64,000 bases of DNA from Turnera subulata (GCA_028386065.3 JAKUCV010001981.1:1-64000); one strand, 5' to 3'; counted from the first letter of the stretch, positions 10,093-23,099 are shown. The notes: generated by a model not told the origin, from the sequence alone. Made by a program: numbers and translations.

Positions 10093-10114
10093 CCTACAAC
10101 CCGCTCCGCTACCA
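10093..10114 (-). promoter_or_regulatory. Primer-binding-site region of the chromovirus fragment
   Basis: On the minus strand, GGTAGCGGAGCGGG lies a few bases after the LTR end. The same sequence occupies the same position at 60727-60742. It partly resembles the TGGTATCAGAGC site used by initiator-Met tRNA but differs in its centre, so the primer tRNA is uncertain. Confidence 0.5.
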
Positions 10115-10117
10115 AAA

Positions 10118-12829
10118 TGAAATGCCCCGATCCGTATTTACCGTTATACACAGTAAACACGTGGGACCTATTATTTATTACAGAAACCACAGCGGTAAAT
10201 GTCACAGGCTAACAGTAATAATACAACAACAGTATTCGTCCCGACACGGAGACATTATTACAACAAGCAACAGAAACAGAGTAATAAAATGCAAGCAGCG
10301 GAAGTCTTAATACAATACAACAATAAGCAACAATATGAAAATGATGCAACGCAGGATGGATCCGGGCCTGGCAGAAGGTGCGCCACAGCTTGCCTCGAAC
10401 GTACCTGAGCTACGCACAATCAAACTACGTGACCAGGTCACGCAGGCGAGGGGTGAGTCCGAAGTGCTCACCGGGTAAAATCCATAAGCAAATATACATA
10501 TACAAGCAACCGATAATATTCAAGTCATATCAACAACAACTAACTAAGGTTCTCACAAACCTTGATAACACACACTTTGTGACTCTAGATACGCTATATC
10601 AATTTTATTATTAGGGCCCCTGTCACAAGTTAAAAGGTGGTCGTCGCTTGGTAGTCAAGCTAGCTAGCCCGTGGACCCCGCCCTAGTACCACCATGTATA
10701 ACTGGCACAGACAGGGAGCAGACCCCAAGCACACTCTCCCCCAGCGCCTAAAATAATAATTGGTACAGACAGGGAGCAGACCCCAAGCACACTCTCCCCC
10801 AGCACCATAAAATAAAAGACTACCATCTGGCTGTTTCAACATTTAACTGTGACTTACTAGATGTCTAAGTGTCCCCATTTTATTAATATTACTATTTTAG
10901 TCTTAATACCACAATACTGTTAACCAACCATCAACTCATTATCCCGAGCAGGCTCGCAGCCTCTCCGCTCGTCTGGATAATAATCAATACCACTTAACCA
11001 TCAGGTTCCCCATAATAATGTTCCGGTACTCAAATCATGTCAACCTCACAGACAACAACAACAACGGTAAATTTATCATCACTAACATCATCAAACATCA
11101 ACAGCAATCAATACTTATCACAACAACCATTCACAACCACAAGTGTAGTATCATACCAGCAAACATCACACACAGTAAACAAACAACAACTTGATATCAC
11201 GGGCAGTATATAAATATTTACTTATCCTCACCTTAGCCGATTTCCTATTCCTGAAAGTCCTCGAAATGTCTCGGCTCTGGCTCCTCGGGATACTGCTCGT
11301 TGTCAACTCCTAAATCAAACAATAATATATGCACACATAAGATGATATGCAAATGCCAAACTAATGCTGTAGGCCGTAAAATAAATACTGACTCGTCTCG
11401 GTACTGCCTCGGGTTATTTCTCCATTATCATCATATTTCACCATTTATTTTCAAGTTTCGAAAATACCATACTGATATCCGGTTATTATTCCGGTACGTA
11501 CTTACTTTGATAATACCCTTTCCATTTTTATTTTCCTCAAAATAATTATATACCATATATATATTTTTCCCAAAGTATTATTTCCATAAATATAAACCTT
11601 ATTATCATTATCATTATTTTTTTCATTTAATTCCAGAATATTATTTCCCAAAAATATAAGCTTTAATATACATTATTTTTATTTTTATTATTATTATTTT
11701 ATATATTTCTAGAATTATATTTATTTCCAGAATATCTTTTCTTTCTTTTTTTTTATTAAATCCGGACTGGGCCAATAGTCAAGCCCACAGAAGACAAACC
11801 AACAGGTCAGCCCCTGGCCAGGTGCAGAGGCCCAGACCAAGGCATGAGCCACAGGCCCACGCCAAGCCCAGACCCGCACCGACCCATCCAGTTGACCCAT
11901 TGAGGAAACGGGTCACTCACCCTCAACCCAAAAGATTCATGGGTACGGGCGGCGCGACGAGGAAATGGCAGTGAGGCGGGCGGCAACACCAAGACGGAGG
12001 CACGACTAGACAGGACACGGAACGGCGAGAAGCTGGCGGCTTACGGCGCGACTGCAGATCGCGTTGCAGCAGGAGGCGAGGCTCGACGGCGGCGGCGATC
12101 TGCAGTAGAGGGGCGGCGCAACGGCGAGGCAGGAAGAAGAGAGGAAAAGGAAGGACGATGGCGGCGTCGCGGTAGGGAGGAGAAGGGAAAGAGGAGAAGG
12201 TGGCGTGTTCCTGGTGGTCTCAGGTGGTGGCAGCTCGGGTGGCGGCGCGTGCGCGGAGAGGAAGAAGATGGGATGGTGGCGTGGGGTTGTTTGTTTTATC
12301 TTTTTTTCTTCTTTTTTTGTGTATTATTTTTCTTTTCTTCTGGTTGGTTTGCAGAGAGCAGAGAAGGGGCTGGTCAAGGGACGTTTTGCAGAGAGGAAGA
12401 GATGGTACTGGGTAGGCAGGTGTCACAGGCTAAAAACATGCACGGACACTGGCATTGCGCGAGTATCACAGGAAAGAGGCGGCTCACAGGCTGCATAATT
12501 GAGCTGCCTCAATTATGTAGCACTGTGCTGCATGTGAGTCGTGTCCCTTCCGGACCAGAAAATAACCAATATACCCCCTTACCTTTATTTCTGGTCCGTT
12601 AACTCGAGGATAAACCTAACTTTTCTGAAGATTCTTGGACCCGAAAAATTCCAACTTTGGTCCGTAAAATCCGCAGAAAAATCCCGAACGTGGGACAGGG
12701 CTCGGTTTTAGAATCCGATGCCCGATTTACCATGAAATAATTACCAAAGATTATTTTATATGGTAAATTACTGTACAAAGCATTTTACAGTCCCGGTAAA
12801 AATATAAATTTTTTACCCGGGCTGTTACA
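10118..12829 (-). repeat. Chromovirus LTR (family A, 2.7 kb)
   Basis: The left edge is TGAAATGCCCCGATCC and the right edge is CCCGGGCTGTTACA on the plus strand. It shares landmarks with the LTRs at 54324 and 60747: the GAGGGGTGAGTCCGAAGTGC segment (10449), the GGGCCCCTGTCAC segment (about 10615), a GC-rich island (about 11940-12260) beside T-rich tracts, and a tail with GGTCCGTAAAATCCGC. A 59-bp tandem duplication lies at 10703-10803. Small ORFs in the GC-rich island are not genes. Confidence 0.85.
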
Positions 12830-13794
12830 AACAATATAATATAAAAATAAACAAAAAATAGTAGAAAAATTTGTAAATATTTTGTAGTAATATAAAGAAC
12901 AAATAATTTCAAAAATTTAAACATAAAAAAAATTACTGAAAAATAGTAAAAATTTTTATAATAATATATAGAACAAATGGTTTAATGAATTTAAAGGTGG
13001 AACAAAAAAGATTAATTTTTGACAATAGAAAATTTTTACAAAATTACAAATAAAAAATTAAGAAAAATGAAAGCATACCTTTGCGTCAACTATAATCATA
13101 GACTAATAAGAGAATAATTTATTAGAATTGAAGAATTATTTAGATTTACAAATAAAAGGGCTTCAAAAATGAAAACATACATTTGCATCAATTACAATCA
13201 TATCTAGACTATGAAGGAGGTTCTATAATTTTGTATTCAAAGATTCCCTTAACTAGAAACCCTTACTTGAATTGTCCATAATTCTTTCTCGGGAGTCAAT
13301 TCTTTTAAAATATTAAAATTCATTTTCCTACAAACAAACAAAGAAAAATATTAAAATAGATTAAAATAGATTGGGAAAATAAAAGCATACATTTGTATTG
13401 AGCAAAATGTAAAGTAAAATAAAGAGAAAACTTTATTAAGAGAGAAAAAGAGAGACAAAATGACTGTTAATAATAATATTAATATGTGTACGTTGTGCGA
13501 AAATAAAAAGAATAGGGGTAATAGAGAAACTGTGTCATAGAAAGATAAAAACTGTATCAGTATTTAAAGATAGATTAAGAAAGAAACTTTAAGAGAGAAG
13601 ATGTATAATAAACTATATAATCGTTATTGGGAGAATAAACATGATACCAATTTATTTTTTGTAATAACAATGTAAAAAACTTATCAACGTAAGCCTTAGA
13701 GGGAAGGTGATAGTTTTTTAAAGAGAGTTTAACTTTTTTTTTAACCAATAAGAGAGTTTAAATTTTATGAGCCTTTTTTAAAAAATGATAATAC
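12830..13794. other. AT-rich intergenic DNA
   Basis: No ORF of interest. A block at 13663-13780 (AATAACAATGTAAAAAACTTATC...AAGCCTTAGAG) is repeated at 15606-15690. Because a LINE has since inserted at 13810, the two copies were originally a tandem duplication of about 135 bp. Confidence 0.6.
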
Positions 13795-13879
13795 TTTTAA
13801 TAACAATGTTTTTTTTGGTAGAAAGATGAGCATACTATTACTTAACTAGAAAACAAAAGCAAGGAACATGCATCCTCTG

Positions 13880-14460
13880 TAGACCTGGCAAAACGGGTAT
13901 TGACACGACAACCCGACACGAACCCGACACGAAATTAGCAGGTATAGGTCAGAGATTTTCAACCCGTTCAGTTAAATGGGTTGACCCGACCCGACACGAA
14001 AATTAGCAGGTCAGGTCGCGGGTTGACCCGCCAACCCAATGGATATCTGTTTATGACCCGATTATATTTAAGGTATAGATATTTTACTAAATTAATATAA
14101 GACTTATTTAATATTTAAGGCCAAAGTTACTAAAATTATCCAAAAATATTTCTATAAATGCTTTATAATATTATTATATTATGATTCTACAATTTATAAT
14201 TTTATTTAATATATGAGAAATTCTAATTATATGCCTATTTGCTTAAAAAATACAACGACTTGTGCAAAATAGAAAAATTTCAAACTGATTTTTTGGCTTA
14301 TTAGACTTAATAGGTAACCTGCGGGTCAACCCGAACCCGACACGATAATAAACGGGTTAGACACGACACAACACGATTATTAAATGGGTCGGGTCGGGTT
14401 AAAGATTTGGAACCCGTTTACCTGTTCAACCCGACACGACAACAAGAATTGCCAGGTCTA
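13880..14460. mobile_element. hAT-like MITE, 581 bp
   Basis: Terminal inverted repeats TAGACCTGGCAA and TTGCCAGGTCTA are flanked by 8-bp duplications ATCCTCTG (13872-13879) and ATCCTCAG (14461-14468), 7 of 8 matching. The interior is dominated by subterminal repeats of ACCCGACACG and GGGTCGGGT. An 8-bp duplication with clustered subterminal motifs fits hAT. It has no coding capacity. Confidence 0.85.
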
Positions 14461-14479
14461 ATCCTCAGTAGCCTACTAC

Positions 14480-14786
14480 AACCCAGGGGAGGACATGTAA
14501 AAGTCTGATGAACGACCGTAGACTGCAAGCCCAACCGTTCCAAAAAAATCTGCCACTAAGTTACATTTACGAGCAACATAATTAAATTAATTCTGCAGGA
14601 GTCCAAAGCAGCAAGAGTTTTCACCTCCACCATCAAAGGATGGGACAATAAGCGATAGCCGATAGCACCATTCAGTACATCCACCACATCCTTACAATCT
14701 GCCTCAATCACCACTTGTTTAAATCCAAGATCAATAGCCAACTGAATACCATGCAGCACTGCCTGCAATTCTGCCAAAGCCACCAT
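14480..14786 (-). pseudogene. LINE RNase H domain remnant
   Basis: The frame ALAELQAVLHGIQLAIDLGFKQVVIEADCKDVVDVLNG is a plant LINE/RVT_3-type RNase H with its acidic residues (E in AELQA, D in IEADCK). It continues with frame changes towards 14480 (NYVARKCNLVADF-like). It lies directly downstream of the zf-RVT domain of the same LINE, separated by a stretch with stops. Confidence 0.75.
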
Positions 14787-14948
14787 ACACTATGACACCC
14801 TGATTCCAAAGCCACGCCTCCACAATCCATGGGAATCACGTGCCACTCCACCCAGTGCACAACTGCCATCAACCCGACTCACCGCTGCATCTACGTTTAC
14901 CTTAATGGCATCAGTAGGCGGTGAAGTCCAGCACAATGAAAAGCCAAG

Positions 14949-15581
14949 CTATGATACCTCCAATCCCCGTGAAGGGATAGCCTGCCAATGTAACACAATC
15001 GCACGTGAGAAGTGCAAACACTGTGTGACCACAGCATCAGGAGGCCGAGGGTTCTGTTGAAAGACAAACTCGTTCCTCCAATTCCATATAAACCACGCAG
15101 TCATGCCAAAAAGCAGGTTAGAAGCCAAGGCACCTGCAAACCTAAAACCACCCTGCAATCCAGAGGTGAGCCATGCAGCATGGTTAGAGTTATAGAACTG
15201 GAAATTTCCAGTCTGAGACAAAAGATGATCCCAAACAGCCATAGAAGAGGGATAATCCCTCAATAGGTGCATAATGGTTTCAGGATCCCTTCGACATCGC
15301 GGGCACAAGTCTTCATAACTCATATGTCTCTCAACCTGACGGGCATTTGTCAAAACAGCATTGTGGCTAACCTGCCACAAGAAAGTGCGAGCCCTGGGCA
15401 ACCCTTGCCACCTCCAAATGAGTCGCCACAAACGTTGATCATTAGAAACCGAAACCGGAGGAGACACGCTTTCATAGGCATCACGCACAGTACACTCCCC
15501 GGATGTCGTGCCTTCCCAAAACACTGAGTCAGAGCTATGCCCATCCAACACTGGCACAAACTCAAGAAAATATGGAACCAC
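14949..15581 (-). pseudogene. LINE ORF2 zf-RVT domain remnant
   Basis: A 210-codon open stretch carries the reverse-transcriptase zinc-binding region seen at the C-terminus of plant L1 ORF2: WQGLPRARTFLWQVSHNAVLTN, then CPRCRRDPETIMHLLRDYP, then WFIWNWRNEFVF. RT and endonuclease are missing because the element is truncated at 15601. Confidence 0.85.
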
Positions 15582-15616
15582 ATGAGCAGGAAGTCCCCTA
15601 TTTTTAATAACAATGT

Positions 15617-15865
15617 AAAACTTATGATCGTAAGCCTTAGAGTTCTTTCAGAGAGTTTAAGCCTTACCAGCCTTTACCAAAAACAAGGATAATACGGATA
15701 TAATTCTAAATACAATTTTTTTTAGTTTTAGATAAACATATTTCTCTTTAGCTACATATCAAATCTTGTGTTTATAAATATAATTAAAAACCTGCATATG
15801 AGAATATAGAAATTCTCATAAAATCCTATGTGTCAACACCAGAGAATGAGATTTGTTTTACATAT
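15617..15865. other. Non-coding DNA with a dispersed repeat
   Basis: AT-rich. The end (about 15825-15865) carries the repeat TCCTATGTGTCAACACC...GAATGAG, which recurs at 27505-27550 and 40603-40648. No gene is seen. Confidence 0.6.
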
Positions 15866-16787
15866 AGAGGAATGCAAAGGCAATCACCTAAGCGACTGCT
15901 CTTCCACAGTCACTTTATTATTGGCACACGTATAATCAAAATAAATCATGCTTACCGGAGACCGATTTATTAGGTATATTTATTAATTTGTTTACAAATT
16001 ATATTTTCCCCTTCAACTTTTCCCCTCCTCTTTCTTTTCCTCTTTCTCTTCTTCTTTATTTTTTACTCTCCCCTCACTACGCCACCATCATCTTCACTCT
16101 TTTATTTTCATTTTTGTTCCATTTTTCTTCTCCCGTTTATTTTCTCCTTTTATTATTTCTGGCCATCCCAATAGAAGGAAAGAAAAAATTTCATGAATCT
16201 AGAAGAGGATTCCATGGATGGATTATGGATTTTGTTATGAGGTTTTGGCTTTGCCCTCTCATATTAAGATTGCAAATTTAAACAATTGTATTGAGATTAT
16301 GATTGCTTATCTCTGGTCAGATTCATAAATCAAAAATGAAAAAGTCAGATTCACAAGTTATTGGAGATTTAAGGTTTTATAGTCTGTTGTAAGTGATAAA
16401 TACAAAGTATTAATTTGCAAAATACAGTCCTGATTTACTGATTGATTTTGTTCTTCCATAAACAAAAATTCCAGATTTACAGTTTTTTTTACAGGTTGTT
16501 ATAAATTTGGTTGTTGTTCTTGCCTTCTTGTACATTAATCATGTCATCTGATTTTTATCCTATTATGATGCACAAAAACGAATTTCAGAAAGAAAAACAA
16601 AAAAAAATGAGAGTATGAATAAATGAAAGATAAAGAGAAAAATAGATGAATAATGAATGAGAAAAAGCCAAAAAGGGGAGAGTATGAATGAATAAATGAA
16701 AGATGATGATTATGTAGAAAATAAATATGAAGAAAAGAGAAGGAAACACTAAAGAAGAGAGAGAAGAAAACACTAAAATAGGTATCC

Positions 16788-16987
16788 TGTTATAAATTTG
16801 GTGTTTAATGAAGAAGAAATGCAGGAGAAAGGAGAGGAAGAGAGGGCAGGAGAAGAGCTGTGTTTTATTGCTTGGCTATCCTCAATTTGTGTGGGGATTT
16901 ACATCAGTATATATAAAGAAGAGGAGGGAAGGGAGAGGCCGTGGTAGTTGGCCATTACATTCACATGTTTTATGTTTATTTATAACA
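16788..16987 (-). repeat. Copia LTR (3' copy)
   Basis: 200 bp, TGTTATAAATTTGG...TTTATAACA. It contains TATATATAAAG. It is almost identical to 27185-27384. Confidence 0.9.
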
Positions 16988-17099
16988 CTCCCCCTTGAAT
17001 GTAATTGTGTATTGGGTAGGATACGCTTTTGGAACAACTGCCTCGTTAAAAACCTTACCAAGAAAAACCCAGTGCGTATTCTACTCCCCCTCATTTTGG

Positions 17100-18280
17100 C
17101 CTCTCTAGATTTCTTGATGTCGTTGCATGCCAATCATCTTTGTCTACTTTTGGTAACATTTGGTGACAGATACAACACTACTTTAATTGGACAGCGTTGG
17201 CAACATTATCTTCATAATTTGTTGTTGGAGCATCTTTCTCGCCATCTTGCTTTTGTGGTCTCGATGATTTTTTAGCAATATCATATGCAAAGAAGTAGCC
17301 CATGTCTGTCTATGCTTTATGTGGATCAAATAATGGACCTGCATCTGCAAAACTAATATCTTGCCAATAGGTTTATGACATAAGCTTCAGGCTTCATATT
17401 ACTAGCATGATAAATTGCTCTTTACATGGTGCTCCAGGACCAATGAGATTTTTCATCTCAAAATTCTTTTCTAAAAACATAGCACGATATTTGGAAGCTT
17501 CTTCAGGAGTCCCAAAATCGCAATAATAATAACTTCAAATGTAATAATAATTATATTACACATACTCAAATTTGGTTTAAATCATATAAAGAGTAATTTT
17601 AGCTAAACTTTGTATATTCCAGGAATTACTTACTTCAAGCAACTTGAATCCTTCAGGAATTTTCATAAACATGTCATGACTTATGGATCCGTCATAATAG
17701 GCTGTAATAGCATCCATTAAATGCATTTCTTAATTCTTTTTATATAATGCTAGACTTATCAAATTTTGAAAATAATTGCATCCACCACAGGGGAGTATAT
17801 CACCTCCCAATTAATTATCAGGTCGTTGGGTGAAAAATTTGTGCTACTATCCTTGCTTTATATCTCACTATTGCATTTTCTGCACAAATACCCATTTTAT
17901 GACCAGTCGAACTTTACACCATCTGGTGTACGGACTACAGGTCCAAAAATTCTTGAGTCCAATACAGCCTTAAGTACATTTCTCTATTTTGGCCAATCAC
18001 TCTGCGCCTACATTCGTTAATGTAGGTTCATGATCCTCATTTTTATAATATTTAGCGCTATATAAAATAAATATTCCAAGTATTCCGTCGACGGTTATTT
18101 TACGTCGGTTCCATCTTATTCCTGACACTGTAATTGAGATCTCAACACACACATTTATTTTAGGTACCTGAGTTACTTCTGGAACTTTATCAATTGTGTC
18201 AGAAAACCTCTTCTGGAGGATTTTCCTCTACTTGAGGACTTTTAATTTGAACCTCTACTTGAGGTCTTATTTTCTCACTG
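17100..18280 (-). pseudogene. Degenerate copia RT and RNase H region
   Basis: Short minus-strand stretches in different frames match copia pol: ADAGPLFDPHKA..TDMGYFF near 17285-17345 (RNase H start, usually DAGYLSDPHK) and HDMFMKIPEGFKLLE near 17635-17685 (RT). Numerous stops and frameshifts rule out expression. Order and direction fit the minus-strand element. Confidence 0.7.
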
Positions 18281-18592
18281 GGGCCATCTGAAACACCCCG
18301 ACCATGATTTACCCGACTAACAGTAATTACCAACAACAGTGCCGACACGTGGCACAAACTGTGTAATACAACAGAAAATCGGCCCATCGGCCCAACTACA
18401 ATAGACTAACGCCCGGTATCGGGTACAATAACAATAATAGCACAGCGGAAGCAATTTTTAATAATCACAGCAAAAGCATGAGTTGACTCGATGCAAAATT
18501 ATGGATCCAGATCCGTCGGAGGAGATACCGCAGCCTGCCATGACGCATACCTGCATAGAGAACAATGAAACCTGCCGATGGGGCAGGTGAGG

Positions 18593-18616
18593 GGTGAGAT
18601 TCTCCATAATCTCACC
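18593..18616. other. Stem-loop in solo LTR
   Basis: GGTGAGAT, loop TCTCCATA, ATCTCACC: an 8-bp perfect stem. It corresponds to the GGTGAG...CTCACC stems at 10452 and 61116 in the other LTRs (partly broken at 54692). Confidence 0.6.
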
Positions 18617-19603
18617 GACACATAGCCTATGATGAATAACATAGCATATACATAACAACAAGAGTACATCATTACGGCATACGAGTAGTGAACAACACAC
18701 ACAACAATACTGCCAAAGAACAAAGTAGACTATGCAATTGTCCACCCCATAGACTATACAATGCACTAACCACCTAGTACTGACTGTACCATACTCCAGT
18801 GCCCGACCATGACACCTCAACTCGACTACGTTTTGGGTATCCAACCTAGTCTCAACAAACTATATAGTACATACTCTAGTTCTGACAGACTATACCCAAC
18901 AGAGGTTCCTCATTGCATGGTAACATACTGTTAATGTGTTTGCTGATCTTCTAACCCGGTACCAAATCAATCTCAAAATCACGTGAGCCTCGCTCACCGG
19001 GTAGCCGGCAACCAGCACGGACCATACCCGACCAATATCTCAAACTGGTCCCCGGGTAGAATGACAACACAACACGGTAACAGTAGTCACCACAGCAACT
19101 CGTAGCCACATCAACAACAATTCTTATTAATCCCGATCTCTGGGTATCGACATACCCTTAGAAATATCAATCAACCAACCGTCGACCACAGCCGACAACC
19201 AACATATCTCATTATCCTATCAAGATGACAAGTGATACTTACCCGACAATTATCAAAAGAACCGACAATAAACAAAGGACAACTGGCAACCGATGCCAGC
19301 AACAATAGACTACACAAGACCAACGACAACAACAACACCCGCGAACCAGCAACCTATGCCGATCACGGTCAACCGACTATACTGACAACCTTCCAAGGTA
19401 CGATCACGAGACAACATGCATATGAACATAACACATCACAGCCCAACAAAAACACATTTCAATCAAAGCTGAGCCAAGGCCAAAAGAATGCTTAATTACT
19501 TCTATTACCAATTTTATCTTCAGGGCCCTGTCACTGGACAAGCTAGGGGTCAGACCTGGATATCAACATATTTCGGGTGCCAGACCAAAATCAAGAGAGC
19601 CCA

Positions 19604-19716
19604 GGGATCGACATCCCAAAAATACGAACCTAGGGATAGACATCCCAAAATAGTAACCCAGGGATAGACATCCCAAATAAATCAACGGGATAGACATCCC
19701 AAGCATAGACATGCTT
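19604..19716. repeat. Five short hairpins with four-base loops in the solo LTR
   Basis: GGGAT-CGAC-ATCCC once, GGGAT-AGAC-ATCCC three times, and AAGCAT-AGAC-ATGCTT once, within 113 bp. They sit just after the conserved GGGCCCTGTCACTGG landmark, the same place where the 54324 and 60747 LTRs carry different hairpins. Confidence 0.8.
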
Positions 19717-22700
19717 CCACAAGAACCCAGGTCAAGGCCACCACGAAATAGTCTTTACCCATCGAGTCAGACCACTACTTTCCAAGTGACATTAAAGTCG
19801 TCAACACAATTTCCAATTATCCAATTTCTATTTTCCAATATCCATTATCAATTTCCCATGGTCAATAGTCCAACAACAATCACAACAGCAATAATCACGA
19901 CTGTCAAATATCCAACAGTGAATATTTCAGCAGTTCAAACAAACATTAAAGCACACAAGCCATTGCGGCACAAATCAAGGAAATCCACTCTCACAACAAA
20001 TATCCGCATATATCACAAGTCATCAACAATAATAACCATAAGATGCAATGGAACCTATGTAGTTCCAAGACCAACCATCCCGGTTATCACGGGTGGAATG
20101 ACGTATATGCAACCTCACCTGATACTCCTCGGAAGCTGGTATCCGGTTAAGCCTTGATATTCCTATAATATAACAACAATAATCACTTATAATGCACAAC
20201 AAAATGATTATGCATGATGCCGGTTAAGAATTATTAGGCGGCTTATCAGTTCCTTTTATTATTTCCATAATTATCTTTTTTTTTTGTTTTTGTGGGGATT
20301 ACTAACAACTTATTTTCCATCTGATATACCAATCATATTCAACATAATTCAAAACCCAAACCGAGCGGCCAAGCCGACATCTCGGCCCTTAGGCTGCTTA
20401 TGTCAAGAAAGCATATATACGCATACACTTGAATGTAATGTATATTTAGGAAAATATATTTGAATATAAATCTAGTCACGACCCGTTAAATACTCATAGT
20501 CCATATGACATAAATAATATTATTCCCGATTAAATACTAAATACTTATATGTTTTATATACTATGATTATATAATAATGGAAACGATAAATACGTCAAAA
20601 TACTATTCAAATAGTATATCCTATAATAACTCGTTTAATGGAAATTATTTCCAACGGTATGAAATTAACGTAGCCACTGTATAGCATAAAATATTTATGC
20701 GAATTTATTTATAATTAAATATCTACATATATAATCATAAGTACATGTATACATAAAACTATAGGTGTTTAAGTAAGGATATAGTCTAACAATATATAAG
20801 CCGGTGAGAATAGCTGCAATACATTATACGATATATTCATATACTTATAATAGATTAATAATTAAGATAAGGTAATGTCCAATATTATTTTTACCTAAAA
20901 GAAATATAGATAATGTCATAAAAGTATAACTATATATATAACCGATACTGTTTTAGTTATTAAAAGTAAATGTAATAGTGTAATTATATATGCTTAAGCC
21001 TTTTGTCTTAATTAGCAAGAGTAAAGTGTAAATTCGATAATCCGAAAAATAAATAATACCATGGGCCTTCTTTTTAGCCCAATCGGAAAAACAAATTAAA
21101 AGCATAAATAAAAGGCATAAATGAAATTAAATCAAAATCCATAAAATTAATATTAGCTTAGATAAATTAAACGTTCGTTTATTAACGTCGTTATAAAAGT
21201 CCCGGGTCCGCTTATGTTCATGAAAAGTCCGAAGGGTCCGGTAATTACCCAAAAACTCGATCCCGGGTTCACTGGAAAATACCCGAGACACCGGATTCTC
21301 GCCGGATTCCGGCAAGTACTGTTCACAGCAGTAACCCACGCAAAGGGAGCTCCTCAGCTACTGTTCACGGCAGCAGCTCTTCAGCCATTAAAACTCCAGC
21401 ACCGTGCCACCACGCCTATATTCCGAGCATCAATACCGTTACCATCCCCACGGCCGTTTTCCGGTGGCCGGAATTCCACCAAACAGCCACATCCACTAAC
21501 CAAAACACCAACACCCAAGTCCACAACAACATCGTCAGCGGCATCATCACCTCCACTAACGGCAGAACCTAACCAAGGCAGTCAACATACCCACCAAATA
21601 CACAGCCAACACAGAAACCAAAACCCCCAAATCCAAAAACACAAACCAAAAATCAAATTTTAGAAACCCACAATAATTAATTGAAACCCAATTAGAAGCA
21701 ACCAGAATCCAATTGAACTACTAATCTAACCAACCCGTTACACAAAGGCAGAGGATTTGGGGTTTCTTACCACTGAAACCCGTCGCAGTAGAAGAAGAGT
21801 GGGAAGGAGTCGGCGCGAGTTGCAGAGGCGGAGGGAAGATCGGCGTTCTTGAGCTCGTCTTGGTGGTGGCGGTGTCGTTGGCTGCAGCGACAGAAGGGAA
21901 GGGTGGGGCGGCGCTGTGAGAGTCGCACGAAGAGGAGAGGAAGGGAGAGGAGCAGAGGCGGTGTCGGGGGCGGCAGAGCAAGGGGCGGCATCCAGAGGCA
22001 CGATGTCGCTCCTGTGCTCGGTAAGCTTTGACGACGACGGTTGTGTATGGCGGCGTGGAGAGATAGAGGGAAGAGAGGCAGAGACGAGGTAGTTGAGGGC
22101 GGCGTGAAAGGCGGAGGAACAAGGAGGAGCAGAGGAAGGTTTGTGGAGTCCGGTCTGTGAGGAGAGGGGGTTTAAAATGAGAGGAAAGGAGGAATAAGAC
22201 AAGGGAAGAAGAAAATATCAAAGAAAAGTGAAGGGGAAGGAAGAAGTGAAGAGTGAAGAAGAAGATGAAAAAGAAAGAAAAGAAAGGAACCGGGGAGAAA
22301 AAGAAAAGAGAAAGGAAAAGAAAAGAAGAAAAGATAGAAAAGAAAGAAAGATAGGTGGAGGGGCCGGCGTGAAGAAATTCGGGGAAAGAAGAAGAAAAAA
22401 AAATAAAAGAAAAGGGGAAGGAATAAGAGAGGTGGAAAAATAAAGAAAAAGAAAGAAGTGGGGTAGGGCGGCGGAATAAAAACCGGGAGAGAGAAGAATT
22501 AGCCCGGGAGAGAAAAACGTGTCACGAGCATCGGCCGAATTTGTTTGTCCGTCGATGACCAAAATATCCTCCGTTCCGGCTTAAACCCGTTAGAAGACGA
22601 AAGTTCCGAGTAACTCTCGATTTTGATTTCCGGAGCTCGATAACCACAAGGTACCTTCGGTAGCATCGGTGGCTTTCGGGTTTAGGTTCCGAAGATCGAT

Positions 22701-23099
22701 TATTCTCGGTGAAATTCTCGAAATTAATTCAAAATGGTAGAATGCTCGATTAACCGTGATAAAAATTTATTTACCACAGTAAGAGTTAAAACAACTTGGT
22801 AAAATCACGAAAATTTTACCCGGGTCGTTACACCATCTTTATTTCTTTGCTCCTTTTTCTTTATCGAGAAATTTTCTTTGGAACCGAGCATATTCTACGC
22901 TTCTGGCGTACTTCGGATTCATTTTCATATTTTAATTGTTCTCCAGGAACATTATTTCGAGCAGGAGCATTCGCAACTGGTATTGTCACATTTTTCAAAT
23001 AAATATGTCTGGCAATTGACTTATCAAATTTTGCAAATGAATCATCTTTTAAATTTCAGGTTCACACTAATTCGTTTGAGGATCAAACTAAGCATTGAA

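Larger units (their letters stand above)
8985..12829 (-). mobile_element. Chromovirus (Ty3/gypsy) fragment: LTR plus gag
   Basis: Read on the minus strand, a 2.7-kb LTR (10118-12829) is followed by a primer-site region and gag down to its zinc knuckle, where the element stops against the Sirevirus LTR. Protease, RT, integrase and the second LTR are missing. It is related to the complete element at 54324-63580: the same LTR ends (TGTAACAGCCCGGG...CATTTCA on the minus strand) and the same primer-site sequence. Confidence 0.8.
13810..15601 (-). mobile_element. 5'-truncated L1-type LINE with 15-bp target site duplication
   Basis: TTTTAATAACAATGT occurs at 13795-13809 and 15602-15616 as a perfect 15-bp duplication. 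The 3' end is an A-rich tail, seen on the plus strand as a run of eight T just after 13809. Only the C-terminal zf-RVT and RNase H portion of ORF2 is present, as usual for 5' truncation during target-primed reverse transcription. A hAT-type MITE (13880-14460) later inserted in its 3' region. Confidence 0.85.
18289..22832 (-). repeat. Solo chromovirus-type LTR, 4.5 kb, nested in copia
   Basis: It starts TGAAACACCCCGACC and ends ACCCGGGTCGTTACA on the plus strand, with a perfect 5-bp duplication CCATC at 18284-18288 and 22833-22837. No internal region or second LTR remains, so it is a solo LTR left by unequal recombination. It shares landmarks with the two other chromovirus LTR families here: a GGTGAG stem-loop (18593), TTTTATCTTCAGGGCCCTGTCACTGG (about 19510), then a local hairpin array (19604-19716), and a GC-rich island (about 21770-22150) beside purine-rich tracts. 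At 4.5 kb it is much longer than its relatives. ORFs inside it are not conserved genes. Confidence 0.85.
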
